Source of the DNA: Sphingomonas sp. CFBP 13720
GTDB taxonomy: Bacteria > Pseudomonadota > Alphaproteobacteria > Sphingomonadales > Sphingomonadaceae
Assembly: GCF_014842075.1 (NCBI RefSeq)
Contig: NZ_JACYVA010000004.1
Location: 186,001-250,000, forward strand
Length of the DNA: 64,000 bases
Reading direction: 5' to 3'
Part shown: one piece after another, positions 33,241 through 41,684 of the stretch
How the letters are laid out: each line of letters begins with the position of its first letter
Numbering within the stretch: position 1 is the first letter of the stretch
Position numbers and translations under genes: made by a program
Notes under the pieces: model-generated
The model's database searches: none
What the model saw: only the letters and a program-made list of their open reading frames with translations
Told to the model about the DNA's origin: nothing

Positions 33241-33999
33241 TCAAGCGCGGAGGAACGTCCACCGGTCGTCGGTACTGTCGCCTGCCACGAATCGATATCC
33301 GTCGGCATCGAACCCGCGCATCGCATCGATCGACGTCACGTGATGTTCGCACATCCACCGGGCCATCGTGCCGCGCGCCCGCTTGGCATGGAAGCTGACG
33401 AAGCGCGGACCTTCCGGTCCGCCCTCGCGGAAATCGATGTTTATCACGCGGATGTCGGGTGCCAGCCGTCCGTCGACCGCCTTCCAATATTCCTGGCTGG
33501 CGAGGTTGAGCACGACATCAGATCCGCTTTGCGCGACATCCTGCGCCAGCAGTCCGGCGATGCGGTCGGCCCAGAACGCGTAGAGATCCTTCGCCCGGCC
33601 GGGCGCCCAGCGTGTGCCCATCTCCAGCCGGTAGGGGCGGATCGCATCGAGCGGGCGCAACAGGCCGTATAGCCCCGACAGAATGCGCACATGATTCTGC
33701 GCGAACGTCAGTCCGGCTTCTTCGAGCGAGGCGGCATCGAACCCGGCGTACACGTCCCCGGCGAACGCGAGCAATGCCGGGCGTTCGGGCGCGTCGGCGA
33801 ATTCCCGATAGCGCCTGGCGTTCAGATCCGCGAGCTTCGGCGAGATCGACATCAACGTCGCCAGCTTTGCCGCGCCCAGCCGCGCCGCGCCGCGCGCGAT
33901 CTGTTCGGACGGTTCGGCGAACCGGGGCCGCGTCGCCTGCACCGCCGGAAGCGGCGTTTCGTAATCGAGCGTCTTGGCAGGGGATAGAATGGCGATCAT
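33241..33999 (-). CDS. yaaA: YaaA/DUF328 peroxide stress protein
   Basis: A 252-residue cytosolic protein starting MIAILSPAKTLDYETPLP, the family's standard N-terminus; an in-frame ATG at 34035 would add 12 unrelated residues. Further family blocks are SGLYGLLRPLDAIRPYRLEM followed by GTRW, VLNLASQEYWKAV, and a C-terminal KRARGTMARWM. In E. coli YaaA lowers free iron and limits DNA damage during peroxide stress and can bind DNA. It stands alone, back to back with the TPR gene. Confidence 0.92.
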   Translation of the reverse strand: MIAILSPAKTLDYETPLPAVQATRPRFAEPSEQIARGAARLGAAKLATLMSISPKLADLNARRYREFADAPERPALLAFAGDVYAGFDAASLEEAGLTFAQNHVRILSGLYGLLRPLDAIRPYRLEMGTRWAPGRAKDLYAFWADRIAGLLAQDVAQSGSDVVLNLASQEYWKAVDGRLAPDIRVINIDFREGGPEGPRFVSFHAKRARGTMARWMCEHHVTSIDAMRGFDADGYRFVAGDSTDDRWTFLRA

Positions 34000-34186
34000 G
34001 ATCGCGCGCCTAGCGTCGGCGTTCGATCGCGTCAAAGCGCACGGGAGCCGATGCGTTCAACGCGCGTTCAGCGACGGTCGGGCAACCGGCGGTGGTCGTG
34101 CGCGCTTGTCTGCACGACTGCCACGACCTAGATGGGCGACGCCCGCCGGGCGTGCGTCCGGCATCAGTTTCGGGAGAGTTTTCGGC

Positions 34187-35488
34187 ATGACGTTCGTTTC
34201 CAAGGCTGCCCTCGCCGCCACGCTCGGCCTGGGTGCAACCCTGGCGATCGCGCCGCCGGCCGACGCCCAGCGCAAGAAGGCGGAAGCGGCCCCCGCCGCC
34301 CCGCAGGTTCAGGTGGGTGAGGCGTTCCGCGTCGCCGCGCTGGCCGCCGATGCCGCGATCAAGGCAAAGGACTTCGCGACCGCCGACCAGCAGATCGCCG
34401 CCGCACAGGCCGCCGCGGTCGCCGGCAATGTCGACGAAGCCTATTTCCTTGCCCAGCTGAAGGTCGGACTGGCGCAGGCGAAGAACGATCGTCCGGCAAT
34501 GGCCACCGCGCTCGATGCCCTGCTCGCCAGCCCCAAGCTGGCGGCAGCCGAACGTGGCACGTTGCTGTACAATCGCGGCGTGCTGGCGCTCGACCAAAAG
34601 CAGCCAGACGTCGCGCTGCGTAATTTCGAGGCGGCGCGCGCCGCCGGCTATGCCGACCCCGAACTCGACCTGCGTCTGGCGCAGATCAATATCCAGGGCG
34701 GCAAGCTGGACGCCGGGATCGCGGCGATGGAAAAGGTCGTCGCCGCCAAGAAGGCAGCCGGTCAGCCGGTCCCGCCGCAATGGTACGACTACACGATTTC
34801 CCAGTTGTACAAGGCCAACCGGTCGGTCGAGGCCGGGCAGTGGGCGCGGCGTCAGCTGACCGAATATCCGACGCAGGCGAACTGGCGCAAGGTGCTGATC
34901 CTGTTCCGCGACCGCACCGACAACAAGGGTGCGGCACTGGGCAATCAGGCGCGCGTCGACGTGTTGCGGCTGATGCGCGACACGAAGTCGCTGGCCGACC
35001 AGAACGATTACCGCGAGTATGTGCAGGCGACGCAGGATCTGGGCCTGCCGCACGAAACCGTCGCGCTGATCGACGAGGGCCGCTCGACCGGCAAGATCCC
35101 GGCATCGGCGACGGTGTTCAACGGTCTCAAGACGTCGGCGCAGGGTCAGGTCGCGTCGTACGGTTCGGCCGCAAGCCTTGAAACCCGGGCCAAGGCGGCA
35201 CCGAACGGCAAGGCGGCGGCAGCCGCCGGCAACGTCTATCTGGCGACCGGCAACAATGCCAAGGCGGTGGAGCTGTTCCAGCTTGCCCTGCAAAAGGGCG
35301 GCGTCGATGCGGACGAGGTGAATACGCGCCTCGGCATCGCCTTTGCCCGTGCGGGTCAGGCACCGCAGGCCAAGGAATCGTTCGCGAAGGTCACGGCGGC
35401 TCCCCGCAACGAGATTGCGACGTTCTGGACGCTGTACGTCGATCAGCCGCGGATCGTGGCGTCGACGCCGGTCGTCGGCAACAACTGA
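34187..35488 (+). CDS. Exported TPR-repeat protein
   Basis: A 433-residue protein. Residues 1-27 are a signal peptide ending ADAQ. The mature part is helical with several tetratricopeptide-like repeats, for example LLYNRGVLALDQKQPDVALR, ELDLRLAQINIQGGKLDAGI and NVYLATGNNAKAVELFQLAL. It should be a periplasmic scaffold for protein contacts. CGGGAGAG lies about nine bases before the ATG at 34187, which decides the start against a longer open frame. A strong hairpin terminator follows the stop. Similar proteins are common in sphingomonads, but I know no function. Confidence 0.8.
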   Translation: MTFVSKAALAATLGLGATLAIAPPADAQRKKAEAAPAAPQVQVGEAFRVAALAADAAIKAKDFATADQQIAAAQAAAVAGNVDEAYFLAQLKVGLAQAKNDRPAMATALDALLASPKLAAAERGTLLYNRGVLALDQKQPDVALRNFEAARAAGYADPELDLRLAQINIQGGKLDAGIAAMEKVVAAKKAAGQPVPPQWYDYTISQLYKANRSVEAGQWARRQLTEYPTQANWRKVLILFRDRTDNKGAALGNQARVDVLRLMRDTKSLADQNDYREYVQATQDLGLPHETVALIDEGRSTGKIPASATVFNGLKTSAQGQVASYGSAASLETRAKAAPNGKAAAAAGNVYLATGNNAKAVELFQLALQKGGVDADEVNTRLGIAFARAGQAPQAKESFAKVTAAPRNEIATFWTLYVDQPRIVASTPVVGNN

Positions 35489-35495
35489 CCGGGGA

Positions 35496-35520
35496 GCGGA
35501 AGGGGCATTCCCCCTTCCGC
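35496..35520 (+). terminator. Intrinsic terminator after the TPR gene
   Basis: GCGGAAGGGG and CCCCTTCCGC form a perfect 10-bp stem with a five-base loop, eight bases after the stop codon, followed by a short T-rich TTCTA. The stem is strong; the T tract is weak. Confidence 0.7.
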
Positions 35521-35914
35521 TTCTACGCGCGGGGTGAGGAAGGCGGTCCAGCGATTCGGCAGGTCGCGAGCGTGGTCGGTCGGACGACGCATTACCGGAT
35601 GCTGGAGCGCCGTTTCACCTGCGCCATGTCGTTCTCTCAGCATCATGGCTGATGCGTTCGGGGTCGCCCGTTCGTGCCGGGTAGCGACGAGGCGAAGTCG
35701 AAGAATAATCGGGTCGGATCGTTCCCCGGACGATCCTGGACCATGTGGCGCATGGTTCGCCCGGTCCGTATCGAAGCATCCGTACAGCCTTTCGATACGC
35801 CATTCGACAGGCTCAACGGCACTCAGGATACGGGGTCGCACCTTCCATCGTGACGCTCTGTCGGTTAGGTCGGGCGAGCGTCGGGCGGATGTCCATTCCG
35901 CAGGCCACCGCGCG
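35521..35914. other. Non-coding interval with a GCCTGTCGA-type repeat
   Basis: No gene is visible. At 35786-35813 AGCCTTTCGA faces TCGACAGGCT with one mismatch and eight bases between. This dispersed CGACAGGC motif also forms the terminator after mqo at 60081-60114. Confidence 0.5.
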
Positions 35915-36385
35915 TCAGCCCTCGGCGGAAACCGGTATGCCCGGCAGTGATTTCGCCGTGCGGACCGTCGGCGACGTCTTTACGCTGGCGACGTTGGGCG
36001 CGGTGATGAGTTGCGTGGTCAGCATCGACTGGAAACTTTCCAGATCGGCCGCGACGATCTTCAGGATGAAGTCGATTTCGCCGTTGAGCATGTGACATTC
36101 GCGGACTTCGGGAATCTCCGCGACATGTGCCTCGAATGCTGCAAGGTCGCTGCCCGCCTGGCTTTTCAGGCTGACAAGCGCGAAGACGGTGATCGTGAAG
36201 CCCAACAGGCGCGGGTCGAGCGTGGCGTGATATCCCCGGATCGCGCCGGCCTCTTCAAGTGCGCGGACGCGGCGCAGACAGGGTGGGGCAGTCAGTCCGA
36301 CGCGTTCGGCTAGTTCGACATTCGTCATCCGTCCGTCTTCCTGCAACAGTGCCAGAATCTGCCGGTCGATACGATCAAATGCCAT
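35915..36385 (-). CDS. Lrp/AsnC-family transcriptional regulator
   Basis: A 156-residue protein. The N-terminal helix-turn-helix reads MTNVELAERVGLTAPPCLRR, and the C-terminal RAM ligand-binding domain includes GFTITVFALVSLKSQ and VRECHMLNGEIDFILKIVA. Such regulators sense amino acids and often control a divergent neighbour. Here the divergent gene, 174 bases away, encodes a histidine kinase, with no amino acid gene nearby, so the target may lie elsewhere. Confidence 0.9.
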   Translation of the reverse strand: MAFDRIDRQILALLQEDGRMTNVELAERVGLTAPPCLRRVRALEEAGAIRGYHATLDPRLLGFTITVFALVSLKSQAGSDLAAFEAHVAEIPEVRECHMLNGEIDFILKIVAADLESFQSMLTTQLITAPNVASVKTSPTVRTAKSLPGIPVSAEG

Positions 36386-36558
36386 AAATGCACTTTCGGG
36401 TTTGGATCAGTTGATGGCGTTGCGTACAGCATAATAAAATTACGCGGAAGCGCAATTGTCCCACATTGCGACGTATCGAAAATGACCAGTTCCTGAACTG
36501 CGTTTCGCCCGTTAAGGACACTTTGCGCCATGAGCTTCCATGGTGATTTCGCGAGAAC

Positions 36559-38223
36559 ATGGTGCGCTTCGACGATACCCTCGAAACGGTGCTTGCTGCC
36601 GATCTGTCGGGCGAGAGCGCGCGTGCCTCGGCATGGCGGCAGCTCGTCGACCTGATCGGGCGGGGCCGCGTTGCGGCGGACGATCGGGCGATCACCACCT
36701 TGCGGACGTTGCGCGACGGCGTTCCCCGCACGGTGCGAATGGGCAGCGCGCGCGCCATCGAACATGCTTCACCGCCTGCCGCGCTGGTCGAAGTACTGGC
36801 GACCGACCGTATCGAAATCGCGGTGCCAGTGTTGCGCGGCGCAACATTGTCGATCGCGGAATGGACGGCGTTGCTGCCCAAACTGGCGCCGGCAGCGCGC
36901 GGCGTCCTGCGCAACCGACGCGATCTGGACCCTGCGGTGCAGCGTGCGCTGGAAAGTTTTGGATCGACTGATCTGGTGCTAGGCGACGATCGTCTGGTGA
37001 TCGCTCCCGACGTGCCGGTTCCGCTGGCGCTTCCCGAGGCGCCTGTTCCGGTCGCCGTCCCGCTGGCTCCGGCTGTCTCCCTGCCTACCCCGGTCGCCGA
37101 GGCCGAGCCCGCGCCCGCCGGGCCGTTCCGAATCACCGACGTCATGGCGCGGATCGAGGCGTTCGAGCGCGTGCACGAACGGCCGTTTGCGGCGGCACCC
37201 GTCCAGCGGCGCGATGAATTCCGCTTCGAAACCGATGCGACCGGTGTGATCCGCTGGGTCGACGGGGTGGCGCGGTCGCCGGTCATCGGACTGTCGCTCG
37301 CGATCGGCGGAGAGCCGGGCCATGCGCAGGTCGATGCGGTGGCAGCAGGGGCACTGCGCCGCCGCGCGCCGTTTCGCGACGCGCGGCTGGCGATCACCGG
37401 GGACAGCGACGCGGCGGGCCATTGGTGCATTTCGGGCGTACCCGCGTTCGATCATGCCAGCGGGCGCTTCACCGGCTATCGCGGCACGGCGCGTCGTCCG
37501 CGTCGCGACCAGCGGGCCGAGCCCGTCGCGGGCCGCGATACCGGCATCGCGCAGCTACGCCAACTCGTTCATGAATTACGGACCCCGGCGGGCGCGATCG
37601 CCGGGTTTGCCGAGATGATCGAGGCGCAATTGCTGGGGCCGGTGTCGCCGGTCTACCGATCGCGCGCCGGTGCGATCCTCGACCATTCACGCGATCTGGT
37701 CGCGGTGATCGACGATCTCGACCTCGCCGCGCGGATCGACGGAGATGCGCTCGACCTGCGTGCGGATCGCGTGGCGCTCGATCCGGTGTTCGCGACGATC
37801 GCGGGCGACCTGACGGCATTGTGCGAGTTGCGCGGATCGCTGCTGGAAATCGAGCCGGCGGCGATCGCCGTTCTGGGGGATCGTCGTGCGGTCGAGCGTC
37901 TGCTGGCGCGGCTGCTAGCGACGTTGGTGTCGGCGAGCGCGCCGGACGAGGCGATCCATGTCCGCATGGGTGTGGAGGCCGACGGCAACGTCGCGATCGT
38001 GTTCGACCGGCCCGCCGCACTCGACGCGTGGCCCGGCGACAGTGTGTTCGACGTCGATGACGGCGACGAGGACCCGGCGCTGCTCGGCACCGGATTCGCG
38101 TTTCGCCTTGCGCGCAATCTCGCGGTGGAACTTGGCGGGGTGCTGTCGTTCGGCAGTGCGACCTTGACGCTGCGCCTGCCTGCCGCCGATACGGTTACCA
38201 TGGGGCAGGCACAGCAGCAGTGA
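36559..38223 (+). CDS. Soluble histidine kinase with long N-terminal region
   Basis: A 554-residue protein without membrane helices. Residues 1-130 are a helical region of unknown function. Residues about 150-195 are rich in proline, valine and alanine. A PAS-like stretch follows (FRFETDATGVIRWVDGVARS), then the dimerisation helix with the likely phosphorylated histidine in LRQLVHELRTPAGAIAGFAE, and a diverged ATPase domain (FDVDDGDEDPALLGTGFAFR) whose G boxes are poor. There is no response regulator beside it. Its stop overlaps the start of a polysaccharide deacetylase gene, which suggests a link to envelope or exopolysaccharide control. Confidence 0.75.
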   Translation: MVRFDDTLETVLAADLSGESARASAWRQLVDLIGRGRVAADDRAITTLRTLRDGVPRTVRMGSARAIEHASPPAALVEVLATDRIEIAVPVLRGATLSIAEWTALLPKLAPAARGVLRNRRDLDPAVQRALESFGSTDLVLGDDRLVIAPDVPVPLALPEAPVPVAVPLAPAVSLPTPVAEAEPAPAGPFRITDVMARIEAFERVHERPFAAAPVQRRDEFRFETDATGVIRWVDGVARSPVIGLSLAIGGEPGHAQVDAVAAGALRRRAPFRDARLAITGDSDAAGHWCISGVPAFDHASGRFTGYRGTARRPRRDQRAEPVAGRDTGIAQLRQLVHELRTPAGAIAGFAEMIEAQLLGPVSPVYRSRAGAILDHSRDLVAVIDDLDLAARIDGDALDLRADRVALDPVFATIAGDLTALCELRGSLLEIEPAAIAVLGDRRAVERLLARLLATLVSASAPDEAIHVRMGVEADGNVAIVFDRPAALDAWPGDSVFDVDDGDEDPALLGTGFAFRLARNLAVELGGVLSFGSATLTLRLPAADTVTMGQAQQQ

Positions 38224-39203
38224 GCGCGGGGTTTCGGCCGGTTCCGACCGGTTGCCCGATCGCGTGGCCCAAGGATTTCGGCAAACGCTTCACCGTGTTC
38301 GTAGATACCGAGGAATCGTTCGACTGGAACGGACCATTCCGGCACGACGGATGGAGCGTCGCGGCGATGGCTGCACTGCCCGCCGCGCATGCCCGCTTCG
38401 TCGGACATGGCGTGGCGATGACGTATCTGATCGACTATCCGATCGCGACCGAACCGGTGGCGATCGGCGCGATCCGGGCGATCATGGCGCAAGGCTCCGC
38501 CACGATCGGTACGCAGCTTCATCCATGGGTCAATCCGCCGTTCGACGAAATCATTGGCGTCCGCAACAGTTTCGCGGGGAATCTTCCGCCTGCGCTGGAA
38601 GCGGCGAAGCTCGACCGGCTGGGCGATGCCATCGCGGCGATCACTGGCGAGCGGCCGGTGGTGTATCGTGCGGGACGCTATGGGCTGGGGCGGGCGACGC
38701 TGGCGCTGTTGGCGGCGCGGGGTTACCGGATCGATAGCTCGATGCGGGCAGGCTATAGCTATGCCGCGCAGGGCGGCCCCGATTTCCGGGGGATCGGCAA
38801 TGCGGCGTTCCGGGAAGGATCGATCCTCGAACTGCCGTTGACGACGGTGTTCACCGGCATGTTGCGACGGGGCGGACAGCGTTGGTACGATTACGCCGCC
38901 GCGCTGCCCCATGGGCCGGGCGTGCTGGCGCGCAGTGGGTTGCTTAATCGGGTGTCGCTGACGCCCGAGGGGATGCCGCTTGCGCAAGCGTGCGAAGCGA
39001 TCAGGGTGGCGGTGGGCGAGGGCACTCAGTTGCTGAACCTGTCGTTCCATTCGCCCAGTATCGTGCCGGGGCACACCCCCTATGTCCGCGATGCCGCCGA
39101 TCTGGCGGCGTTCTGGGCATGGTGGGACGGCGTGCTCGACCTGTTCGACCGGTTGTGCGTCCGGTCGGCATCGGTGGCGGAGGTGCTGGCGGCGGCTGCG
39201 TGA
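38220..39203 (+). CDS. Polysaccharide deacetylase-family protein (WalW-like)
   Basis: A 327-residue protein of the carbohydrate esterase 4/NodB-related fold. The segments FTVFVDTEESFDWNGPF (acidic metal-binding start), ATIGTQLHPWVNPP (histidine motif), GERPVVYRAGRYGLGRAT and LNLSFHSPSIVPGHTPYV fit the WalW/DUF2334-like branch, in which the metal site is kept but substrates are uncertain. There is no signal peptide. It begins with a GTG that overlaps the stop of the preceding kinase, so the two are coupled. Confidence 0.8.
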   Translation: MSAGFRPVPTGCPIAWPKDFGKRFTVFVDTEESFDWNGPFRHDGWSVAAMAALPAAHARFVGHGVAMTYLIDYPIATEPVAIGAIRAIMAQGSATIGTQLHPWVNPPFDEIIGVRNSFAGNLPPALEAAKLDRLGDAIAAITGERPVVYRAGRYGLGRATLALLAARGYRIDSSMRAGYSYAAQGGPDFRGIGNAAFREGSILELPLTTVFTGMLRRGGQRWYDYAAALPHGPGVLARSGLLNRVSLTPEGMPLAQACEAIRVAVGEGTQLLNLSFHSPSIVPGHTPYVRDAADLAAFWAWWDGVLDLFDRLCVRSASVAEVLAAAA

Positions 39204-39226
39204 CCGGTTGGGCGGCGGTACGCCAG

Positions 39227-40357
39227 CTATTGCGGCAGGAGCAGCCGGAACACCGTCGCGGACGCCGGTTCCAGTGTCAGCGTTCCGCCATGCGCCAGCG
39301 CGATCTGGCGCGCGAGGCTGAGGCCGATGCCGGTACCCTCGGGCTTGGTCGTATGGAACGGCCGGAAGATGCGCGTGGCGGCGTCGGGCGCGACACCGGT
39401 GCCGTCGTCCTCTACGTCGATCGCGAGGCCCGCTTCGGCCGGCTGGAACCGCAGCGTCACGCGCGTCGTCCCGGGTGCCTCCGCCGCATTTTGCAGCAAC
39501 GCCCATAGCGCTTGGGCGATCTGGTCGCGATCGAGCGGCCATGTCGCTTGCGGAGTCTCCACTGTCAGGGCGATGGCGGGCCAGCGGCCGGCGAACAGTC
39601 GCGCAAGATCGCCCGCCATTTCGTCCAGTGCCGACGCTGCGCGCGTCGGCTGGGGCAGGCGGGCGAGCGCACGATAGGCTTCGGTGAAGCGCTGCAACCC
39701 TTCCGCCCGCCGCGCCAGCGTGCCGAGGATCTCGCGCAGCAGGGCCGGGTCGACGCCCGGCCGATCGACCGCCGCCGCGCCGCTTTCGGCAAGCGACACG
39801 ATCGGGGCGAGACCGTTGAGCAGTTCGTGGCCGAGGATCTGGATCAGTTCGGCCGTGGCCCGCGCTTCGGCGGCGTGTTCCTCCTGTTCGATGTCGATCA
39901 GCGCGGCGACGCTCCGGCCGGAAAGACCGCCGGTGACGGTCACGCGGTCGATGCGCCAGCCCCGGCCGTCGTGGCGCAAATGGGTGACGGCGGGATCGCC
40001 CAGTTCGGCGGGCATCGGCAAGATGCGGTCGTCGGTCGCGAAACGCTGCCGGGCGGCGCGGTTGAGCGCGCGGGCACCGGTCTGGTCGATCCCGATCAGC
40101 GGCGTCGGCGCGGCATCCAGCAACAGGCGCAGGACCATCGCGGGGGCGTCGCTGGCGTCGGCGTCGGTTGGCGGCGGCGCAGCCGTCAGCGGCTGGACCA
40201 ACGCCCATGCGTTGAGCAGGCAGAGCCACAGGGCGACGAGGACCGACCCGGTCAGCAGTCCCCAATATCCGCAATTCCACGCGACGACGCCCGCCGCCCC
40301 GCAGGCGACGAGGCCGGGGCCGGTCACGATCGTCGCAAGGCTGCGGCTAAAGACCAT
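39227..40357 (-). CDS. Sensor histidine kinase, partner of the NtrC-like regulator
   Basis: A 376-residue kinase with two membrane helices at the N-terminus (about residues 12-55), a short PAS-like part (LLLDAAPTPLIGIDQTGARA), the phosphorylation site LIQILGHELLNGLAPIVSLA, N box ALLQNAAEAPGTTR, and G boxes DVEDDGTGVAPD and PEGTGIGLSLARQIALAHGG. It resembles NtrY-type kinases but lacks HAMP. It overlaps the response regulator gene by 11 bases and is transcribed after it. Together they lie back to back with an efflux operon that they probably control. Confidence 0.88.
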   Translation of the reverse strand: MVFSRSLATIVTGPGLVACGAAGVVAWNCGYWGLLTGSVLVALWLCLLNAWALVQPLTAAPPPTDADASDAPAMVLRLLLDAAPTPLIGIDQTGARALNRAARQRFATDDRILPMPAELGDPAVTHLRHDGRGWRIDRVTVTGGLSGRSVAALIDIEQEEHAAEARATAELIQILGHELLNGLAPIVSLAESGAAAVDRPGVDPALLREILGTLARRAEGLQRFTEAYRALARLPQPTRAASALDEMAGDLARLFAGRWPAIALTVETPQATWPLDRDQIAQALWALLQNAAEAPGTTRVTLRFQPAEAGLAIDVEDDGTGVAPDAATRIFRPFHTTKPEGTGIGLSLARQIALAHGGTLTLEPASATVFRLLLPQ

Positions 40358-41645
40358 AGCGCGCCATGCGGCGGTACAGCGCGCCCCGGCTCAGCCCCAG
40401 CGCGGTGGCGGCGTGGGTGACGTTGTGACGATGTTCGCGCAGCGCCGCCTCGATCATCGCCCGCTCCGCATCGGTCAGGTCGAAATTGGCGTCGGTTGCG
40501 GTGGGTGCTGCGCCGGGTGTTGCGGGCGGCATCAGCGTGGCGACGTCGATCATCCCGGCATCGGCCAGCAGGACCGCTCGTTCGACCGCCAGCGCCAGCC
40601 CGCGCACCTCGTCCGACCATATCGCCGCGCGTATCGCCGCTTCGGCGGCGTCGGTCAGCCGCGCGTCGGGACGTCCGAAGCGTTCGGCCGCGATCCGGGC
40701 GAAGTGCCGGGCGAGCAGGATCGCGTCGTCCTGACGCGCGGCGAGCGGGGGCACGGCGACTTCCATCGTGGCGATCCGGCGGCGCAGCGCCGGGACGAGC
40801 GATCCGACATCGTCCGCCGTCGCGATACAGCGGACCGCCCCCGGAAGCCGGTCGAGCAGCCGCGCCTGTGCGACCGGGTCGAGCGTATCGGGATGGCGCA
40901 GGATGACTGTCGCTTCGGCTCCGTCGATCCGGTCCCACGCGCCGGGATCGCGCAGGTCGATCCGCAGCGGCACAGAGGCGGCGTCGGCGGACGCGGCGTG
41001 GATGGCGAGTGCGGTCAAAAGGCGACCGCTTCCCGGAGCACCGGTGACGGTAACGCCGGCAGGAGTCGGGCCGACGCGGCGGATCAGGTCGCGCAGGCGC
41101 TGCATCGTCGGGCTTTCGCCGAGCAGTCGCACCGGTTCGACGCCGCCGACCACGCGAACCGGGGCGGGGGCCGCGCCACGGGCGATCGCGTCCTCGACCT
41201 TCGCGATCAGTTCGGCGTTGCGCCATGGTTTCATGGCGAAGTCGCGCGCACCCGCCCGCATTGCCGCCACGGCGATCCGCACGCCGCTATGCGCGGTGAT
41301 GACGACGACGCATGCGGCGGGATCGTCGGCGACGATCCGGTCAAGGCAGGCCAGTCCTTCCTCGCCGCTCGATTCGCCGGGCCGGAAATTCATGTCGAGC
41401 AGGATCGCGTCGTATCGCGCCGATGCCAGCCGCGAATAGGCGTCGTCGGGACCGGTCGCCACGTCGAGCCGATAGCCGGCGAGCCGGAACGCGATCTCCA
41501 TCGCCCGCGCCACCGCCTGATTGTCGTCGATCAGCAGGATCGCGGTCGTGCTTGACGGGGTGTCCGACCGTCCATTGTCGGACACCGTGTTCACCACCGG
41601 ACGGTCATTCAGAGAGGAACCATAGTCAAGTCGTTGATCTGACAC
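40347..41645 (-). CDS. NtrC-like response regulator with degenerate AAA+ domain
   Basis: About 432 residues. The receiver domain starts TTAILLIDDNQAVARAMEIA and carries the phosphorylated aspartate in YDAILLDMNFRPGESS; its lysine is in DFAMKPW. The central AAA+ region is worn: Walker A reads GAPGSGRLL without the usual lysine, and no GAFTGA loop is present, so it cannot remodel sigma-54 polymerase. The C-terminal Fis-like helix-turn-helix NVTHAATALGLSRGALYRRM is intact. It therefore probably works as a plain DNA-binding regulator with sigma-70. The start is uncertain: the GTG at 41645 is the longest choice, with other GTG codons 16 to 20 codons later. Confidence 0.85.
   Translation of the reverse strand: MSDQRLDYGSSLNDRPVVNTVSDNGRSDTPSSTTAILLIDDNQAVARAMEIAFRLAGYRLDVATGPDDAYSRLASARYDAILLDMNFRPGESSGEEGLACLDRIVADDPAACVVVITAHSGVRIAVAAMRAGARDFAMKPWRNAELIAKVEDAIARGAAPAPVRVVGGVEPVRLLGESPTMQRLRDLIRRVGPTPAGVTVTGAPGSGRLLTALAIHAASADAASVPLRIDLRDPGAWDRIDGAEATVILRHPDTLDPVAQARLLDRLPGAVRCIATADDVGSLVPALRRRIATMEVAVPPLAARQDDAILLARHFARIAAERFGRPDARLTDAAEAAIRAAIWSDEVRGLALAVERAVLLADAGMIDVATLMPPATPGAAPTATDANFDLTDAERAMIEAALREHRHNVTHAATALGLSRGALYRRMARYGL
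41559..41586. promoter_or_regulatory. 10-bp inverted repeat, probable response-regulator site
   Basis: GGTGTCCGAC and GTCGGACACC face each other with eight bases between. The pair lies at the very start of the regulator frame, about 100 bases before the efflux operon. If the true regulator start is further inside, the site is intergenic. The TGTCCGA/TCGGACA symmetry suits a Fis-type helix-turn-helix dimer. Confidence 0.55.
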
Positions 41646-41684
41646 GTTTTAGTCTTTCGGCGGGGTATCGGCGACACTGGCGCC

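Noticed and set aside
37653..40280. Minus-strand frame of 875 codons
   Set aside because: It runs through the kinase, deacetylase and second kinase genes in other frames and consists of arginine- and proline-rich nonsense.
40347..41645. Classical sigma-54 activator
   Set aside because: No GAFTGA loop and no Walker lysine, so it cannot contact or remodel sigma-54 polymerase.
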